From: Syntrophomonas sp.
GTDB lineage: Bacteria; Bacillota; Syntrophomonadia; Syntrophomonadales; Syntrophomonadaceae
Assembly (NCBI GenBank): GCA_016841425.1
Contig: JAENZE010000001.1
Coordinates: forward strand, 62,001 to 126,000
DNA length: 64,000 bases
Direction: 5' to 3'
Shown piece by piece: positions 9,126-19,117 of this stretch. The notes beneath the pieces are model-generated. The model saw only the letters and a program-made list of their open reading frames with translations, ran no database searches and was not told the origin of the DNA. The position numbers and the translations under genes were made by a program. Position 1 is the first letter of the stretch, and each line of letters begins with the position of its first letter.

Positions 9126-10076
9126 ATGTTCAAGACCAATTTGTGTAATTTGTTAAATATAGAGTATCCCCTTCTACAGGGTGCCATGGCATGGATTGCT
9201 GGAGGCCAGTTGGCGTCAGCAGTATCCCAGGCTGGTGGGCTAGGTGTCATAGGAACTGGTAATGCAGATGCCAGCTGGCTCAAGCAGCAGATAGACATAG
9301 CCAGAACTATGACTGACAAGGCTTTTGCAGTCAATCTTATGCTGGCCTCCCCCTATATTGAAGAGGTGGTAGATCTAACTATAAAAGAAAAAATCTCCAT
9401 AGTGACCACGGGTGGAGGAAATCCCGGGATCTATATGGAGCGGTTTAAAAAAGCGGAAATCAAGGTAATTCCGGTCGTAGCCTCTCTGGCATTAGCCAAA
9501 CGACTGGTTCGTCTGGGAGCAGATGCCATGATCGTAGAAGGGATGGAATCCGGGGGTCATGTAGGAGAGATGACAACTATGTGCCTGGTACCAATGATAG
9601 CAGATGCGGTTGATATACCGGTTATTGCTGCGGGAGGCATTGCCGATGGAAGAGGTTTTATGGCTGCTCTGGCACTGGGTGCCCAGGGAGTACAGGTGGG
9701 AACCAGATTCGTCTGTGCCCGGGAATGCAATGTTCATCTGGCTTATCAGGAAAAAATTATCAAAGCCAGAGACCGGGCTACGGTTGTATGCGGAGCTTCT
9801 ACTGGCCATCCCGTACGAGCTATACACAATAAATTTACTCGCCAGTATCTACAGGCCGAAACACAGGGGAGCAGCAAAGAGGAACTGGAGATACTGGGCC
9901 GGGGTAAGTACCCTGCGGCGGCGGTGGAAGGCGATGTCGAATTCGGATCGGTTTTGGCAGGACAGATTTCGGGTCTGGTGTCTGAGATACAGACCGCAGA
10001 AGAGATAGTAATGGATATTATCCAAGGTGCTGTTAAAATAAAACGGCGATGGGAGGATATGCAATGCCAGGAATAG
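9126..10076 (+). CDS. fabK: Enoyl-ACP reductase II
   Basis: 316 aa FMN-dependent enoyl-ACP reductase that completes each elongation cycle. N-terminal YPLLQGAMAWIAGGQLA and VEGMESGGHVGEM are FabK hallmarks; VIAAGGIADGRG follows. It sits between fabH and fabD, the usual place for fabK in Firmicutes, and no fabI is visible in the window, so this is probably the main enoyl reductase of the operon. The next gene, fabD, starts inside its last codons. Confidence 0.94.
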   Translation: MFKTNLCNLLNIEYPLLQGAMAWIAGGQLASAVSQAGGLGVIGTGNADASWLKQQIDIARTMTDKAFAVNLMLASPYIEEVVDLTIKEKISIVTTGGGNPGIYMERFKKAEIKVIPVVASLALAKRLVRLGADAMIVEGMESGGHVGEMTTMCLVPMIADAVDIPVIAAGGIADGRGFMAALALGAQGVQVGTRFVCARECNVHLAYQEKIIKARDRATVVCGASTGHPVRAIHNKFTRQYLQAETQGSSKEELEILGRGKYPAAAVEGDVEFGSVLAGQISGLVSEIQTAEEIVMDIIQGAVKIKRRWEDMQCQE

Positions 10077-10987
10077 CTTTTGTTTTTCCCGGCCAGGGAG
10101 CTCAGCATCTGGGCATGGGAAAAGACTTATATAATAATTTTGAAGAAGCGGCCCGGGTTTTTGACACTGCAGACGATTTGGCCGGGTATAAATTGAGTGA
10201 GATTTGTTTTGAGGGACCACTGGATATATTGAACCAGACCATATACGCGCAGCCGGCATTACTGGTGGCAGGACTGGCAGCATATGAAGTGATAAAAAGT
10301 CATGGCGTAGATCCGGTTATGATGGCCGGGCTGAGCCTGGGAGAATACACCGCCCTGGTTGCTTCAGGAGCCATTTCATTTGAAGATGCTTTGCCATTGG
10401 TGCAAAAGCGGGCTCGTTTGATGCAGGAGGCGGTACCCCTTGGAAAGGGAGCTATGGCTGCCATTTTTGGTCTGGATAACCGTCAGATCCTGGCTGCCTG
10501 TGATAAAGAATCAGGTGTAGTGGATATCGGGAATTATAACTGTCCAGGGCAAGTAGCAATAACCGGAGCCAAAGAAGCAGTGAATAATGTTTCCGCTGTT
10601 CTGAAGGAAGCAGGAGCTCGGGTGGTACCACTGGCAGTGAGTGTTCCTGCTCACAGCCAGCTTTTGTATGATGCAGCCGTAAAGCTGAAACCCAGGTTGG
10701 AAGCGATTGATTGGCAAGAACCGCAGGTAAGCGTTGTCAGCAACGTCAATGCCAGAGAAAACCAGGCTCATGAGTTTGAGGAACTGTTGATGATGCAGAT
10801 ATTTTACCCGGTACTGTGGGAACAAAGTGTAAGATATATGATGGAAAAAGTAGATTACTTTATTGAAGTAGGTCCTGGTTCAACTCTATCGGGTCTGATT
10901 AAGAAAATAGACCGGAATCGAGTTCTAGGACAGGTTAATGATGTAAAGACTTTAGAAAAAACTTTGGAGAAGGTGAAGTCATTATGA
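10064..10987 (+). CDS. fabD: Malonyl-CoA:ACP transacylase
   Basis: 307 aa. Loads malonyl groups onto ACP. FPGQGAQ at the N-terminus, the nucleophile Ser in GLSLGEY (about 92) and the His in VPAHSQLL (about 200) are all present. I chose ATG 10064, with GGGAGG at 10051; an in-frame ATG at 10049 lies upstream of that ribosome site. It overlaps the end of fabK by 13 bp and shares ATGA with fabG, so translation is coupled. Confidence 0.95.
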   Translation: MPGIAFVFPGQGAQHLGMGKDLYNNFEEAARVFDTADDLAGYKLSEICFEGPLDILNQTIYAQPALLVAGLAAYEVIKSHGVDPVMMAGLSLGEYTALVASGAISFEDALPLVQKRARLMQEAVPLGKGAMAAIFGLDNRQILAACDKESGVVDIGNYNCPGQVAITGAKEAVNNVSAVLKEAGARVVPLAVSVPAHSQLLYDAAVKLKPRLEAIDWQEPQVSVVSNVNARENQAHEFEELLMMQIFYPVLWEQSVRYMMEKVDYFIEVGPGSTLSGLIKKIDRNRVLGQVNDVKTLEKTLEKVKSL

Positions 10988-11736
10988 AAGACAGGACAGC
11001 CATAGTAACCGGCAGCTCTAGAGGTATAGGCAAGGCCATAGCACTGGAACTGGCCCGGGAGGGATACCGGGTTGCAGTCAACTATCAGATCACCAGAGAG
11101 GGAGCCCTTCAGGAAGCCAGAGAGGTCCTGGCTGAAATTGAGTCCGCAGGAGGTACGGCAATAATCATCGGGGCTGATGTAGCCACTTCGGAAGGAGCAC
11201 AAAAACTGGTAGATGAAACCCTGGCAGCCTTCGGGCAAGTGGATGTGCTGGTCAATAATGTAGGGATAAATAAAGACCAGTTAATGCTCAGAATTAGTGA
11301 TGAGGAGTGGCAGCAGGTTATAGATACCAATCTTAATTCAGCTTTCTACTGCAGCCGGGCTGCTTTAAAAACCATGGTCAGAAAACGCTTTGGAAGGATT
11401 ATCAATATTTCATCAGTAGTAGGTATTAGCGGAAATGCGGGTCAGGCTCATTATGCAGCGGCCAAATCAGGATTGTTAGGTTTTACCTATTCCATAGCCC
11501 GGGAATATGGTCGAAGGGGGATTACTGCCAACGTTATAGCTCCTGGATATATAAAGAGCGATATGACTGCCGCCTTGAGTGAAGAACAAACTTCCAGGAT
11601 AGCTGAAGGAATTGCCGCAGGACGGCTGGGAACCCCCGAAGATGTAGCTGGAGCAGCAGCTTTTTTAGCTTCTGATAGAGCAGAATACATTAATGCTCAG
11701 GTTATAAGAGTAGATGGAGGCTTGGCCTCTATGTAA
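10984..11736 (+). CDS. fabG: 3-oxoacyl-ACP reductase
   Basis: 250 aa short-chain dehydrogenase reducing 3-oxoacyl-ACP with NADPH. TGSSRGIGKAIA (Rossmann glycines), NNVGINKD, catalytic Ser in NISSVVGISGN and the YAAAKSG Tyr/Lys pair are all visible. It overlaps fabD by 4 bp. acpP follows after 77 bp. Confidence 0.96.
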   Translation: MKDRTAIVTGSSRGIGKAIALELAREGYRVAVNYQITREGALQEAREVLAEIESAGGTAIIIGADVATSEGAQKLVDETLAAFGQVDVLVNNVGINKDQLMLRISDEEWQQVIDTNLNSAFYCSRAALKTMVRKRFGRIINISSVVGISGNAGQAHYAAAKSGLLGFTYSIAREYGRRGITANVIAPGYIKSDMTAALSEEQTSRIAEGIAAGRLGTPEDVAGAAAFLASDRAEYINAQVIRVDGGLASM

Positions 11737-11813
11737 TAATCCCCGGAGCAAAAACGAATAAAAACGAATAATAATCTACCCCTAAAAAACAAAAAATTAA
11801 GGAGGAATTTAAC

Positions 11814-12044
11814 ATGTTAGTATTTGAAGAACTGAAAAAGATAATTGCGGAGATCAAGGATATTCCGGAGGAAGAGATCAAATTGGAATCCAGTTTTGCT
11901 GATGATTTGGAAGCAGATTCATTGGACATCGTTGAGATGCTAATGCTTCTGGAGGAGAAGTTCAATATCCAGATACCAGAAGAAGAATCCGAAAAAATGA
12001 AGAAGGTTGAGGATGTAGTCAAGTACATTGAAGCAAGGATGTAA
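11814..12044 (+). CDS. acpP: Acyl carrier protein
   Basis: 76 aa, acidic, four-helix ACP. The phosphopantetheine Ser lies in EADSLDIVEML (about residue 39). Strong AAGGAGG ribosome site 9 nt upstream, consistent with the high expression ACP needs. fabF starts within 31 bp. Confidence 0.97.
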   Translation: MLVFEELKKIIAEIKDIPEEEIKLESSFADDLEADSLDIVEMLMLLEEKFNIQIPEEESEKMKKVEDVVKYIEARM

Positions 12045-12074
12045 TGAAGAATGGATAAGGTAGAGGTGATAAAG

Positions 12075-13316
12075 TTGCCGGACCGCAGGGTTGTTATAAC
12101 CGGTATGGGAGTAATATCCTCTATCGGCTTGAATAAAGAAGAATTCTGGGCCAGTCTCTTGGCTGGCCGTAGCGGTATAGATGAGATCGATCGCTTTGAC
12201 ACCGAAAATTTTCCAACCAAAATTGCCGCACAGGTTAAAGGGTTTAATGTGGTGGATTATATTCCCCGTAAAGACGCCAGGCGTATGGATCTTTTTGTTC
12301 AGTATGCTTGTGCCGCAGCCCGTATCGCAGTAGAAGATGCCGCTCTGGAAATAACTGCGAACAACAAACATCGTACCGGGGTGTGGGTGGGATCAGGTAT
12401 CGGTGGTATGGATACTTTTGAAAGCCAGCACCACGCTTTCATAAAAAAAGGTGTAGGGGGAATAAGTCCATTCTTTATACCGATGATGATTCCTAATATG
12501 GCAGCCGGGCAGGTTTCCATTATGCTAGGAGCCAACGGCCCCAATGGATGTACTGTTACTGCCTGTGCTTCAGGCAGCAACTCCATCGGAGAAGCATTTC
12601 AGCTCATTCGCAATAATAAGGCTGATGTGATGATCACCGGTGGTGCAGAAGCCTCAATTACCCCGCTGGCTGTGGGGGGATTTTGTGCTATGAAGGCCCT
12701 TTCTACAGCTAACGATGATCCGGCTCGGGCCTGTAAACCATTTGATGTTAACCGGGATGGATTTGTTATGGGTGAAGGCTCAGGTATCCTGGTTCTAGAG
12801 GAAATGCAGCATGCTATTAGCCGGGGAGCACAAATTTATGCTGAGCTGATTGGGTATGGAAGCAGTGGAGATGCAATTCATATGGTTCAGCCTGATAGTG
12901 AAGGAAGAGGTGCTGCACTGGCATTCAGGGGTGCTATTGCCGAAGCCGGCATTGCAGCAGAAGAAGTTGATTATATGAATGCTCATGGAACTGGAACCCC
13001 TTTGAATGACCAGATAGAGACTGCGGTGGTCAAAGAAGTGTTTGGCCTTCACAGCCAGAAAATATTGATTAGTTCTACCAAAGCTGCTCATGGCCATATG
13101 CTGGGGGCTGCTGGAGCGGTAGAGCTTATTGCTACGGTCATGGCTCTTGTTCATAATACGGTTCCACCTACTATAAATCTGCAGCATCCTGATCCCCTGT
13201 GTGATCTGGATTATGTGCCCGGTCAGCCCAGGAAGCAGGAACTTCGGGTTGCATTATCCGATTCTCTTGGTTTTGGAGGACATAATGCAGCATTAGTAGT
13301 TCGAAAGATAAGTTAG
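12075..13316 (+). CDS. fabF: Beta-ketoacyl-ACP synthase II
   Basis: 413 aa condensing enzyme. Catalytic Cys in [10 protein letters not shown], His in [11 protein letters not shown] and His in [11 protein letters not shown] are intact. I prefer TTG 12075 (behind AGGTGAT, giving an N-terminus that matches family length, [12 protein letters not shown]); an ATG at 12051 would add eight residues and has a poor ribosome site. It sits between acpP and fabZ in the operon. Confidence 0.95.
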   Translation: MPDRRVVITGMGVISSIGLNKEEFWASLLAGRSGIDEIDRFDTENFPTKIAAQVKGFNVVDYIPRKDARRMDLFVQYACAAARIAVEDAALEITANNKHRTGVWVGSGIGGMDTFESQHHAFIKKGVGGISPFFIPMMIPNMAAGQVSIMLGANGPNGCTVTACASGSNSIGEAFQLIRNNKADVMITGGAEASITPLAVGGFCAMKALSTANDDPARACKPFDVNRDGFVMGEGSGILVLEEMQHAISRGAQIYAELIGYGSSGDAIHMVQPDSEGRGAALAFRGAIAEAGIAAEEVDYMNAHGTGTPLNDQIETAVVKEVFGLHSQKILISSTKAAHGHMLGAAGAVELIATVMALVHNTVPPTINLQHPDPLCDLDYVPGQPRKQELRVALSDSLGFGGHNAALVVRKIS

Positions 13317-13326
13317 GAGTTTGACA

Positions 13327-13767
13327 ATGAAAATAGAGGAAATAATGAATATCCTTCCTCATAGATATCCCTTCCTCATGGTAGACCGAATCATAGAGTT
13401 AGTACCAGGGGAAAAGGCTACCGGCCTAAAAAATGTAAGTATTAATGAGCCTTATTTTGCCGGCCATTTTCCAGGCCAGCCAGTGATGCCAGGGGTATTG
13501 ATGATTGAAGCTATGGCCCAGGTTGGTGCTTGCGCCCTCCTGGCAGATGATAAATATCGTGGAAAACTGGCTTATCTGGCCGGTGTAGACAGAATACGCT
13601 TTAAGCGCATGGTGGAACCGGGAGAAACCCTCCTCATAACAACAGAGCTAAGCAGTATTAAAGGGACTATAGGTAAAGGTAAAGGCCGGGTAAGCGTAGA
13701 TGGTGAATTGGTATGCGGCGGTGAGTTCTTATTTGCACTGGCTCAAAGAGAGGGGAGTAATTCATAA
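13327..13767 (+). CDS. fabZ: 3-hydroxyacyl-ACP dehydratase
   Basis: 146 aa hot-dog dehydratase. [11 protein letters not shown] and the active-site [20 protein letters not shown] region with catalytic His and Glu are complete. ATG 13327 lies 7 nt after AGGAG, which overlaps the fabF stop; a TTG at 13321 would leave no ribosome site. accD begins 3 bp after the stop. Confidence 0.95.
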   Translation: MKIEEIMNILPHRYPFLMVDRIIELVPGEKATGLKNVSINEPYFAGHFPGQPVMPGVLMIEAMAQVGACALLADDKYRGKLAYLAGVDRIRFKRMVEPGETLLITTELSSIKGTIGKGKGRVSVDGELVCGGEFLFALAQREGSNS

Positions 13768-13769
13768 CT

Positions 13770-14630
13770 ATGTTAAAAAATGCCTTTGGTAAACAGAAAT
13801 TAATTCCTGTTCCGGGCAGTCGCGAATATATGGAGAGTGAAGGTAGAATCTCTGCCCAGGAAAAGTGTCCCTCCTGTTCCAGACGGATATCGGAATTGGA
13901 ATTAAAAGAAAACCATAAGGTCTGCCCCGAATGTCAATATCACTATTCGATGACTGCCTGGGAACGGATTGAGCTTATAGCTGATGATCAAAGTTTCCAG
14001 GAATTTAATTCCGGATTGAGATCCATAAACCTATTAGATTTTCCAGGATATAATGAAAAACTTACCGGGGCCATAAGCAAGACCGGATTAAACGAAGCCT
14101 TAATAACCGGCCAGTGCACGATTGGTGGTTACCCGGCTATATTGGGAACCATGGATTCACGCTTCATGATGGCCAGCATGGGTTCAGTAGTCGGCGAAAA
14201 AGTTTGCCGCGCAATCGAGAAGGCAGCTGATTTAAAGATTCCACTGATTCTGTGTGCTGCTTCTGGCGGAGCACGTATGCAGGAAGGAATGCTTTCTTTA
14301 ATGCAGATGGCCAAAACAAGTGCAGCTTTGGATAAATTTCATGAGCAGGGCTTACTGTATATTTCTTTGCTTACTAATCCAACTACCGGTGGAGTGGCAG
14401 CCAGCTTTGCATCTCTGGCAGATATTATTTTAGCTGAACCAGGCGCCTTGATTGGTTTTGCTGGACCCCGGGTCATTAAACAGACTATCAGCGAAATCCT
14501 GCCGGAGGATTTTCAAAAAGCTGAATTCATGTTAAAACATGGTATGGTTGATAAAATTGTAAGCCGCCCGGTTTTGAAGGACATGGTTGAGCGCCTGTTA
14601 AGGCTGCATCTGGGAGGAAATAATGGTTAA
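13770..14630 (+). CDS. accD: Acetyl-CoA carboxylase carboxyltransferase subunit beta
   Basis: 286 aa. The N-terminal zinc ribbon (CPSC...CPEC, about residues 31-53) is followed by the crotonase-fold carboxyltransferase with ASGGARMQEG and GPRVIKQT. With AccA it transfers CO2 from biotin-BCCP to acetyl-CoA. accB and accC are not in the window and must lie elsewhere. It overlaps accA by 8 bp, a common sign of fixed subunit ratio. Confidence 0.95.
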   Translation: MLKNAFGKQKLIPVPGSREYMESEGRISAQEKCPSCSRRISELELKENHKVCPECQYHYSMTAWERIELIADDQSFQEFNSGLRSINLLDFPGYNEKLTGAISKTGLNEALITGQCTIGGYPAILGTMDSRFMMASMGSVVGEKVCRAIEKAADLKIPLILCAASGGARMQEGMLSLMQMAKTSAALDKFHEQGLLYISLLTNPTTGGVAASFASLADIILAEPGALIGFAGPRVIKQTISEILPEDFQKAEFMLKHGMVDKIVSRPVLKDMVERLLRLHLGGNNG

Positions 14631-15582
14631 AAGACATTTCGATTATGAGGAAAAGTATAGAAATCTGCAGGGTAAGTTCGAAGAACTTCAGGAGCTTAGC
14701 CGGAGCCTGCAGTTTGATTTAACAGACGAATTTAAGCTATTGGAAGAAAAAATGAAAGACATCAGAGTTAATAAGTACCAGAACCTGACTGCCTGGGAAA
14801 AGATACTGTTGAGTCGACATTCTGAGAGGCCTACGGTTAGAGATTATATAGAGTTCATTTTTGATGATTGGATAGAAATGCATGGTGACCGCTGCTATGG
14901 TGATGATCGGGCAATGATTGGTGGTATCGCCAGTATAAAAGGGATTCCAGTTACTGTTCTGGGGCATCAAAAAGGTAGGGGAACCAATGAGAACCTGCAC
15001 ACCAATTTTGGCATGCCCCATCCAGAAGGATACCGAAAAGTAGAACGTTTGATCCTGCAGGCAGAGAAGTTTAACCGTCCAGTAATGACCTTAGTCGATA
15101 CTCCGGGAGCTTATCCCGGGGTAGGGGCTGAAGAAAGGGGTCAGGCAGGTGCTATCGCCCGGGTATTGATGACCCTCTCCAGTTTAAAGGTGCCTATAAT
15201 TGCTGTTGTAACCGGCGAAGGGGGGAGCGGCGGAGCTCTGGCTCTAGCAGTCTCTGACCGGTTGTTGATGCTTTCAAATAGCGTATTTTCAGTTGCATCT
15301 GCTGAGGCATGTGCCTCGATAATATGGAAGGATGCGGGTAGAGCAGAGGAAATGGCTTCAGCTCTAAGATTGACCGCCCAGGACATCAAGGATTTGGGGA
15401 TTGCGGATGAGATTGTGGAGGAACCTACCGGAGGAGCTCATAAAGATTTCGAAAATACCGCCCAAAACCTGCAAGACAGATTAGACAGAAATCTGCAGGA
15501 ATTATTGGCTATAGAAAGACATGAACTGCTCCAGCAGAGATATACACGTCTTCGCCATATAGGCCGATTTCAAGAAAACTAA
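14623..15582 (+). CDS. accA: Acetyl-CoA carboxylase carboxyltransferase subunit alpha
   Basis: 319 aa. The N-terminal helical part is followed by the carboxyltransferase core with MHGDRCYGDD, GHQKGRGT, TLVDTPGAYPG and EGGSGGALAL. Last gene of the fab operon; an intrinsic terminator starts 38 bp after the stop. Confidence 0.95.
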   Translation: MVKRHFDYEEKYRNLQGKFEELQELSRSLQFDLTDEFKLLEEKMKDIRVNKYQNLTAWEKILLSRHSERPTVRDYIEFIFDDWIEMHGDRCYGDDRAMIGGIASIKGIPVTVLGHQKGRGTNENLHTNFGMPHPEGYRKVERLILQAEKFNRPVMTLVDTPGAYPGVGAEERGQAGAIARVLMTLSSLKVPIIAVVTGEGGSGGALALAVSDRLLMLSNSVFSVASAEACASIIWKDAGRAEEMASALRLTAQDIKDLGIADEIVEEPTGGAHKDFENTAQNLQDRLDRNLQELLAIERHELLQQRYTRLRHIGRFQEN

Positions 15583-15619
15583 CGACATAAGATATTGTAC
15601 CTAACCCCTAAATGGCATG

Positions 15620-15655
15620 AGGCTCTGCAAAGTCAACAGAGCCTTGTTTTTTTGA
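15620..15655 (+). terminator. Terminator of the fab-acc operon
   Basis: AGGCTCTG / CAGAGCCT (15620-15627 with 15637-15644), 9-nt loop, followed by TTGTTTTTTT. Confidence 0.88.
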
Positions 15656-15804
15656 TAATACACAATAAACCTGCTCGGATGTGTTAACAACACAGTCGGC
15701 CGGCATCCAGCCACATGCTCTGAAAAACGACGAGAGCCCTTTTTGTTATTCCAACTTGGACTAAACTCACAAGCAGATAACTGTTTTCGCAGTTTACATC
15801 AGCA

Positions 15805-15946
15805 TAACGGCTGCCTGGCTTGGCGAGTATTATGCTTTCCCTAAGGGCACTGCCCAGAACCGGGACAACTGATGTGCATTCACTTCGTTACGGCACTATT
15901 AAGGTTGCCGATACTCCCATTGGCCGTAATAATGGCGCAGCCGTTA
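15805..15946. other. Non-coding block closed by a 10-bp inverted repeat
   Basis: The 540 bp between accA and hcp hold no convincing ORF. TAACGGCTGC (15805-15814) pairs perfectly with GCAGCCGTTA (15937-15946). Inside are three short hairpins: GGGC/GCCC (15845-15855), GTGC/GCAC (15874-15896) and CCATT/AATGG (15917-15935). This could be a structured RNA or a decayed mobile-element end; it lies upstream of the proposed hcp promoter. A tandem GTTAAGTTAAT-like repeat follows at about 15962-15986. Confidence 0.35.
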
Positions 15947-16009
15947 ATAGCCAAGCAAATGAAGTTAAGTTAATAAGTTAAGTTAATGGTGCCTGGCAGC
16001 AATTTGATA

Positions 16010-16038
16010 TTGACATGCTTTAATAATGAAGCTAGACT
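16010..16038 (+). promoter_or_regulatory. Probable hcp promoter
   Basis: TTGACA (16010-16015), 17 bp, TAGACT (16033-16038), about 85 bp before the hcp start. Confidence 0.5.
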
Positions 16039-16122
16039 ATAAACGTGGATAAAGAAGATAAAAAAAGTCCACAATTAAAGCCAATCGGCACCACAAGCTA
16101 AATTGGGAAGGAGTAGTGATTC

Positions 16123-17769
16123 ATGAGTATGTTTTGTTATCAGTGCCAGGAAGCATCCAAAAACAGTGGATGTACTGTCAAAGGAGTTTGCGGGAAGGAG
16201 GATCACCTGGCTAACCTGCAGGATTTGTTAATTTACGTAGTGAAAGGGATATCCTTCTATGCATTACAAGCCAGACAGCAGGGAATTGGGCTGGAAAAGA
16301 TAAACCGGTTTACTTCTGATGCTTTGTTTATGACTATTACCAATGTTAATTTTGATCAGGCCCGGTTTATTGAGCAGATCAAAGCGGGATTAGTTCTCAG
16401 AGAAGAATTGAAAAACGGGATTGGCGAAGCTGGTGGAATAGAAGGATATATTCCTGATGCTTCAACCTGGTGGGGAGATACGGAAGCAGAATTTATGGGT
16501 AAGGCAGAGCAGGTAGGTGTGCTTGCTACAGGTAATGAAGATATTCGTTCGCTTAGGGAATTATTAACCTATGGCATCAAGGGAATAGCAGCTTATGCAG
16601 AACATGCCTGCAACCTTGGTTATGAAGATGACAACCTTTATCAATTCATGCATAGAGGTTTAGCAGCAACCCTGGACGATAGTCTGTCAGCAGATGATTT
16701 AGTGGGGTTGGTGCTGGAATGCGGCAAGCATGGGGTGGATGTGATGGCTCTGCTGGATAAGGCCAACACCTTAAGTTATGGTGATCCTGAAATTTCCAGG
16801 GTTAATATCGGAGTAAGAAATAATCCCGGTATATTAATAAGCGGCCATGACTTACGGGATATGGAAGAACTATTGCAGCAGACGGAAGGAACAGGTATAG
16901 ATGTTTACACTCACAGTGAGATGCTGCCTGCTAATTACTATCCGGCTTTTAAAAAGTATAAGCACTTCGTTGGCAACTATGGAAACGCCTGGTGGCAGCA
17001 GAATGAAGAATTTGAAAAATTTAACGGACCCATTTTGATGACCACTAACTGTATAATTCCCCCGCGGGACAGCTACCGCGAACGAGTTTACACCACTGGA
17101 TCGGTCGGCTACGAAGGACTTAAACACATCGCAGACCGCAAAGGGTCAGAACCTAAAGATTTTTCGGCAATTATTGAACATGCCAGGAAATCTTCTGCCC
17201 CGGAAGAGATTGAAAAAGGTGAAATTATTGGCGGATTTGCCCATGCCGCAGTCTTATCATTGGCAGATAAAGTGGTAGCTGCAGTCAAATCAGGGGCCAT
17301 AAAGCGATTCTTTGTAATGGCGGGTTGTGATGGCCGAATGAAGAGCAGATCCTACTATACTGAATTTGCCCGCCAGCTGCCGTCAGATACCGTAATCCTT
17401 ACCGCAGGTTGTGCTAAATACCGCTATAACAAACTTAATTTGGGACAAATTGGGGGGATACCGAGGTTATTGGATGCCGGACAATGTAATGATTCCTATT
17501 CACTGGCGGTAATCGCCCTCAAATTAAAGGAGGTATTTGGTCTCGATGATATAAATGACCTGCCTATATCTTATAACATCTCCTGGTATGAACAAAAAGC
17601 CGTAATTGTACTCCTGGCGCTTTTATACCTGGGAGTTAAAAACATCCATCTGGGACCTACCCTTCCAGCCTTCCTGTCGCCGAATATCGCCGATGTTCTA
17701 ACTAAGACTTTTGGCATTGCCGGAATCGGAAGTGTGGATGAAGATATAGCTCTATTTATGGGGGAATAA
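16123..17769 (+). CDS. hcp: Hybrid cluster protein (hydroxylamine reductase)
   Basis: 548 aa. Carries a cubane Fe-S cluster and the hybrid Fe-S-O cluster; the family reduces hydroxylamine and acts on nitric oxide. The N-terminal four-Cys motif is [13 protein letters not shown] followed by VCGK. Later ligands are visible in [32 protein letters not shown] and [10 protein letters not shown]. Length is that of the shorter anaerobe class. ATG follows GGGAAGGAG. It is monocistronic: own promoter upstream, terminator downstream. Nitrosative or oxidative stress protection is the expected role. Confidence 0.95.
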   Translation: MSMFCYQCQEASKNSGCTVKGVCGKEDHLANLQDLLIYVVKGISFYALQARQQGIGLEKINRFTSDALFMTITNVNFDQARFIEQIKAGLVLREELKNGIGEAGGIEGYIPDASTWWGDTEAEFMGKAEQVGVLATGNEDIRSLRELLTYGIKGIAAYAEHACNLGYEDDNLYQFMHRGLAATLDDSLSADDLVGLVLECGKHGVDVMALLDKANTLSYGDPEISRVNIGVRNNPGILISGHDLRDMEELLQQTEGTGIDVYTHSEMLPANYYPAFKKYKHFVGNYGNAWWQQNEEFEKFNGPILMTTNCIIPPRDSYRERVYTTGSVGYEGLKHIADRKGSEPKDFSAIIEHARKSSAPEEIEKGEIIGGFAHAAVLSLADKVVAAVKSGAIKRFFVMAGCDGRMKSRSYYTEFARQLPSDTVILTAGCAKYRYNKLNLGQIGGIPRLLDAGQCNDSYSLAVIALKLKEVFGLDDINDLPISYNISWYEQKAVIVLLALLYLGVKNIHLGPTLPAFLSPNIADVLTKTFGIAGIGSVDEDIALFMGE

Positions 17770-17804
17770 GAGTCAGGAATTATTAATAAACATTAACTGC
17801 CCGG

Positions 17805-17842
17805 GGAGGCCCTTTTAAGAAGATTGAAAGGGCTTCCTTTTA
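17805..17842 (+). terminator. Terminator of hcp
   Basis: GGAGGCCCTTT / AAAGGGCTTCC (17805-17815 with 17827-17837), 11-bp stem with one G-T pair, then TTTTAAT. Confidence 0.85.
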
Positions 17843-18012
17843 ATAATGGGTTCAACCAAAGCCTGGTCCGCTGTAAAAAAGCACAAGCAGCATTCACAGG
17901 CGAAATTCAGCTAAAAAGCTGATTTAGGTTAAATTTCGATATGATGTACCTGTTGGTATCTGCTTGAATAAATAATACTAAAACAATAATATTAAAAGCA
18001 GGGGGGATTTTA

Positions 18013-18906
18013 ATGGCAAAAAGAATATTAAGCGTACCAGAGAAATTTAGAAAATTCGTAGATAACCTGCAGATTGATAATGAGAGTGTCATTAACCGGA
18101 GGTTTAAGGCCATTGCCCAGAAGGTCAACCTGGAATTCAGGAATATCCGCTATGATTATGGAAATGCATATTTTATTGGTTCTTATGGCAGAGGCACCGC
18201 TACCAAAGGAACCGGGATATTTAATGTTATGGTGGTGCTTCCGCCCCAGCATTTCAAGCGCTTTGATACATACAAGGGCAATGGGCAATTTAGTTTATTA
18301 GAGGAATTAAAGGAAAAATTGCTGGAGATCTACCCGGAAACCATAATGAAAAAGGATGAAAAGGGGGAAGTTGTCATTCCCTTTCCCGATGGATTGATTT
18401 TTGAAGTTATCCCTGCTTTTGTTGATTCAAAAGGCAACTATCTTTATCCTAATATAGCCGGTGAAGGCAGCTGGAATGAATTCAACCCGATTAAAGAAAT
18501 TAATACTATTAATGAACTGAATTACAAATATGGCGGCAAAGTAAAGCATCTGGCCAGGATGATGAGAGCCTGGAAACAGGCGAATAATGTTGCCCTGCCG
18601 GGTATGCTGCTGGATAATATGGTCATGAATTTCATGGAGGAGTGGGAAGGAAGGGAAAGATCGTACCTGTTTTATGGCATCATGATCCTGGCCTTCTTCG
18701 AATATCTTGCAGGAAAACGGGATGACCAGGAACACTGGTATGCCAGAGGCAGCAACCGGGAACTGCCGAGAACTGGATTATTTGGAGATATGGCCAATGA
18801 TGCATATAAGAAGACAGTAGAAGTAATGAAATATGAAGAAGAAGGGGATTATGTGCGCGCGGATGCTTGTTGGAAACAAATTTTCGGGGTCTATTTTCCA
18901 GCTTAA
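18013..18906 (+). CDS. CD-NTase-like nucleotidyltransferase fold protein, catalytic acids missing
   Basis: 297 aa. The fold is recognisable: GSYGRGTATKGT (56-67) is the SMODS/CD-NTase helix-N motif, VVLPP follows, FEVIPAF is the third strand, and KHLARMMRAWKQANN (about 180) is the family K..W helix. In active members the motif continues SDIDL; here it reads G-I-F-N-V (68-72), so both metal-binding Asp are gone (Ile69, Asn71), and the third acid (Asp in xDVVPAF) is Glu131. The coding sequence is otherwise intact, with a strong GGGGGG ribosome site and own terminator. A hairpin (17901-17938) lies in the leader. No CBASS effector or cap gene is adjacent. It looks like a pseudo-enzyme that may sense a nucleotide or other ligand. 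Confidence 0.75.
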   Translation: MAKRILSVPEKFRKFVDNLQIDNESVINRRFKAIAQKVNLEFRNIRYDYGNAYFIGSYGRGTATKGTGIFNVMVVLPPQHFKRFDTYKGNGQFSLLEELKEKLLEIYPETIMKKDEKGEVVIPFPDGLIFEVIPAFVDSKGNYLYPNIAGEGSWNEFNPIKEINTINELNYKYGGKVKHLARMMRAWKQANNVALPGMLLDNMVMNFMEEWEGRERSYLFYGIMILAFFEYLAGKRDDQEHWYARGSNRELPRTGLFGDMANDAYKKTVEVMKYEEEGDYVRADACWKQIFGVYFPA

Positions 18907-18973
18907 AGCATAGCTCAGTTATACCTGCTAATAATATTAACATCTGTGAGCTGCGTTAATGTGTTTACAAATT

Positions 18974-19007
18974 AACAAAACCGAGTGTTATAATACTCGG
19001 TTTTGTT
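18974..19007 (+). terminator. Terminator of the NTase-like gene
   Basis: Perfect 13-bp stem AACAAAACCGAGT / ACTCGGTTTTGTT (18974-18986 with 18995-19007), T-rich right arm. Confidence 0.88.
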
Positions 19008-19117
19008 ATTATATAAGGAGGAAAGTAAAAGAGACATAATACATTCTATCTATTTCGTCTAGACATTTTCAAAAATCTTAAGCAATATTTGGTCTTGCTC
19101 TAACATAATAGGACCCT

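Noticed and set aside
9604-10283. Long frames on both strands inside fabK/fabD
   Set aside because: They are shadows of fabK and fabD; no ribosome sites or domains.
15841-15875. Cobalamin riboswitch box before hcp
   Set aside because: GGCACTGCCCAG only superficially resembles the B12 box; the rest of the aptamer is missing.
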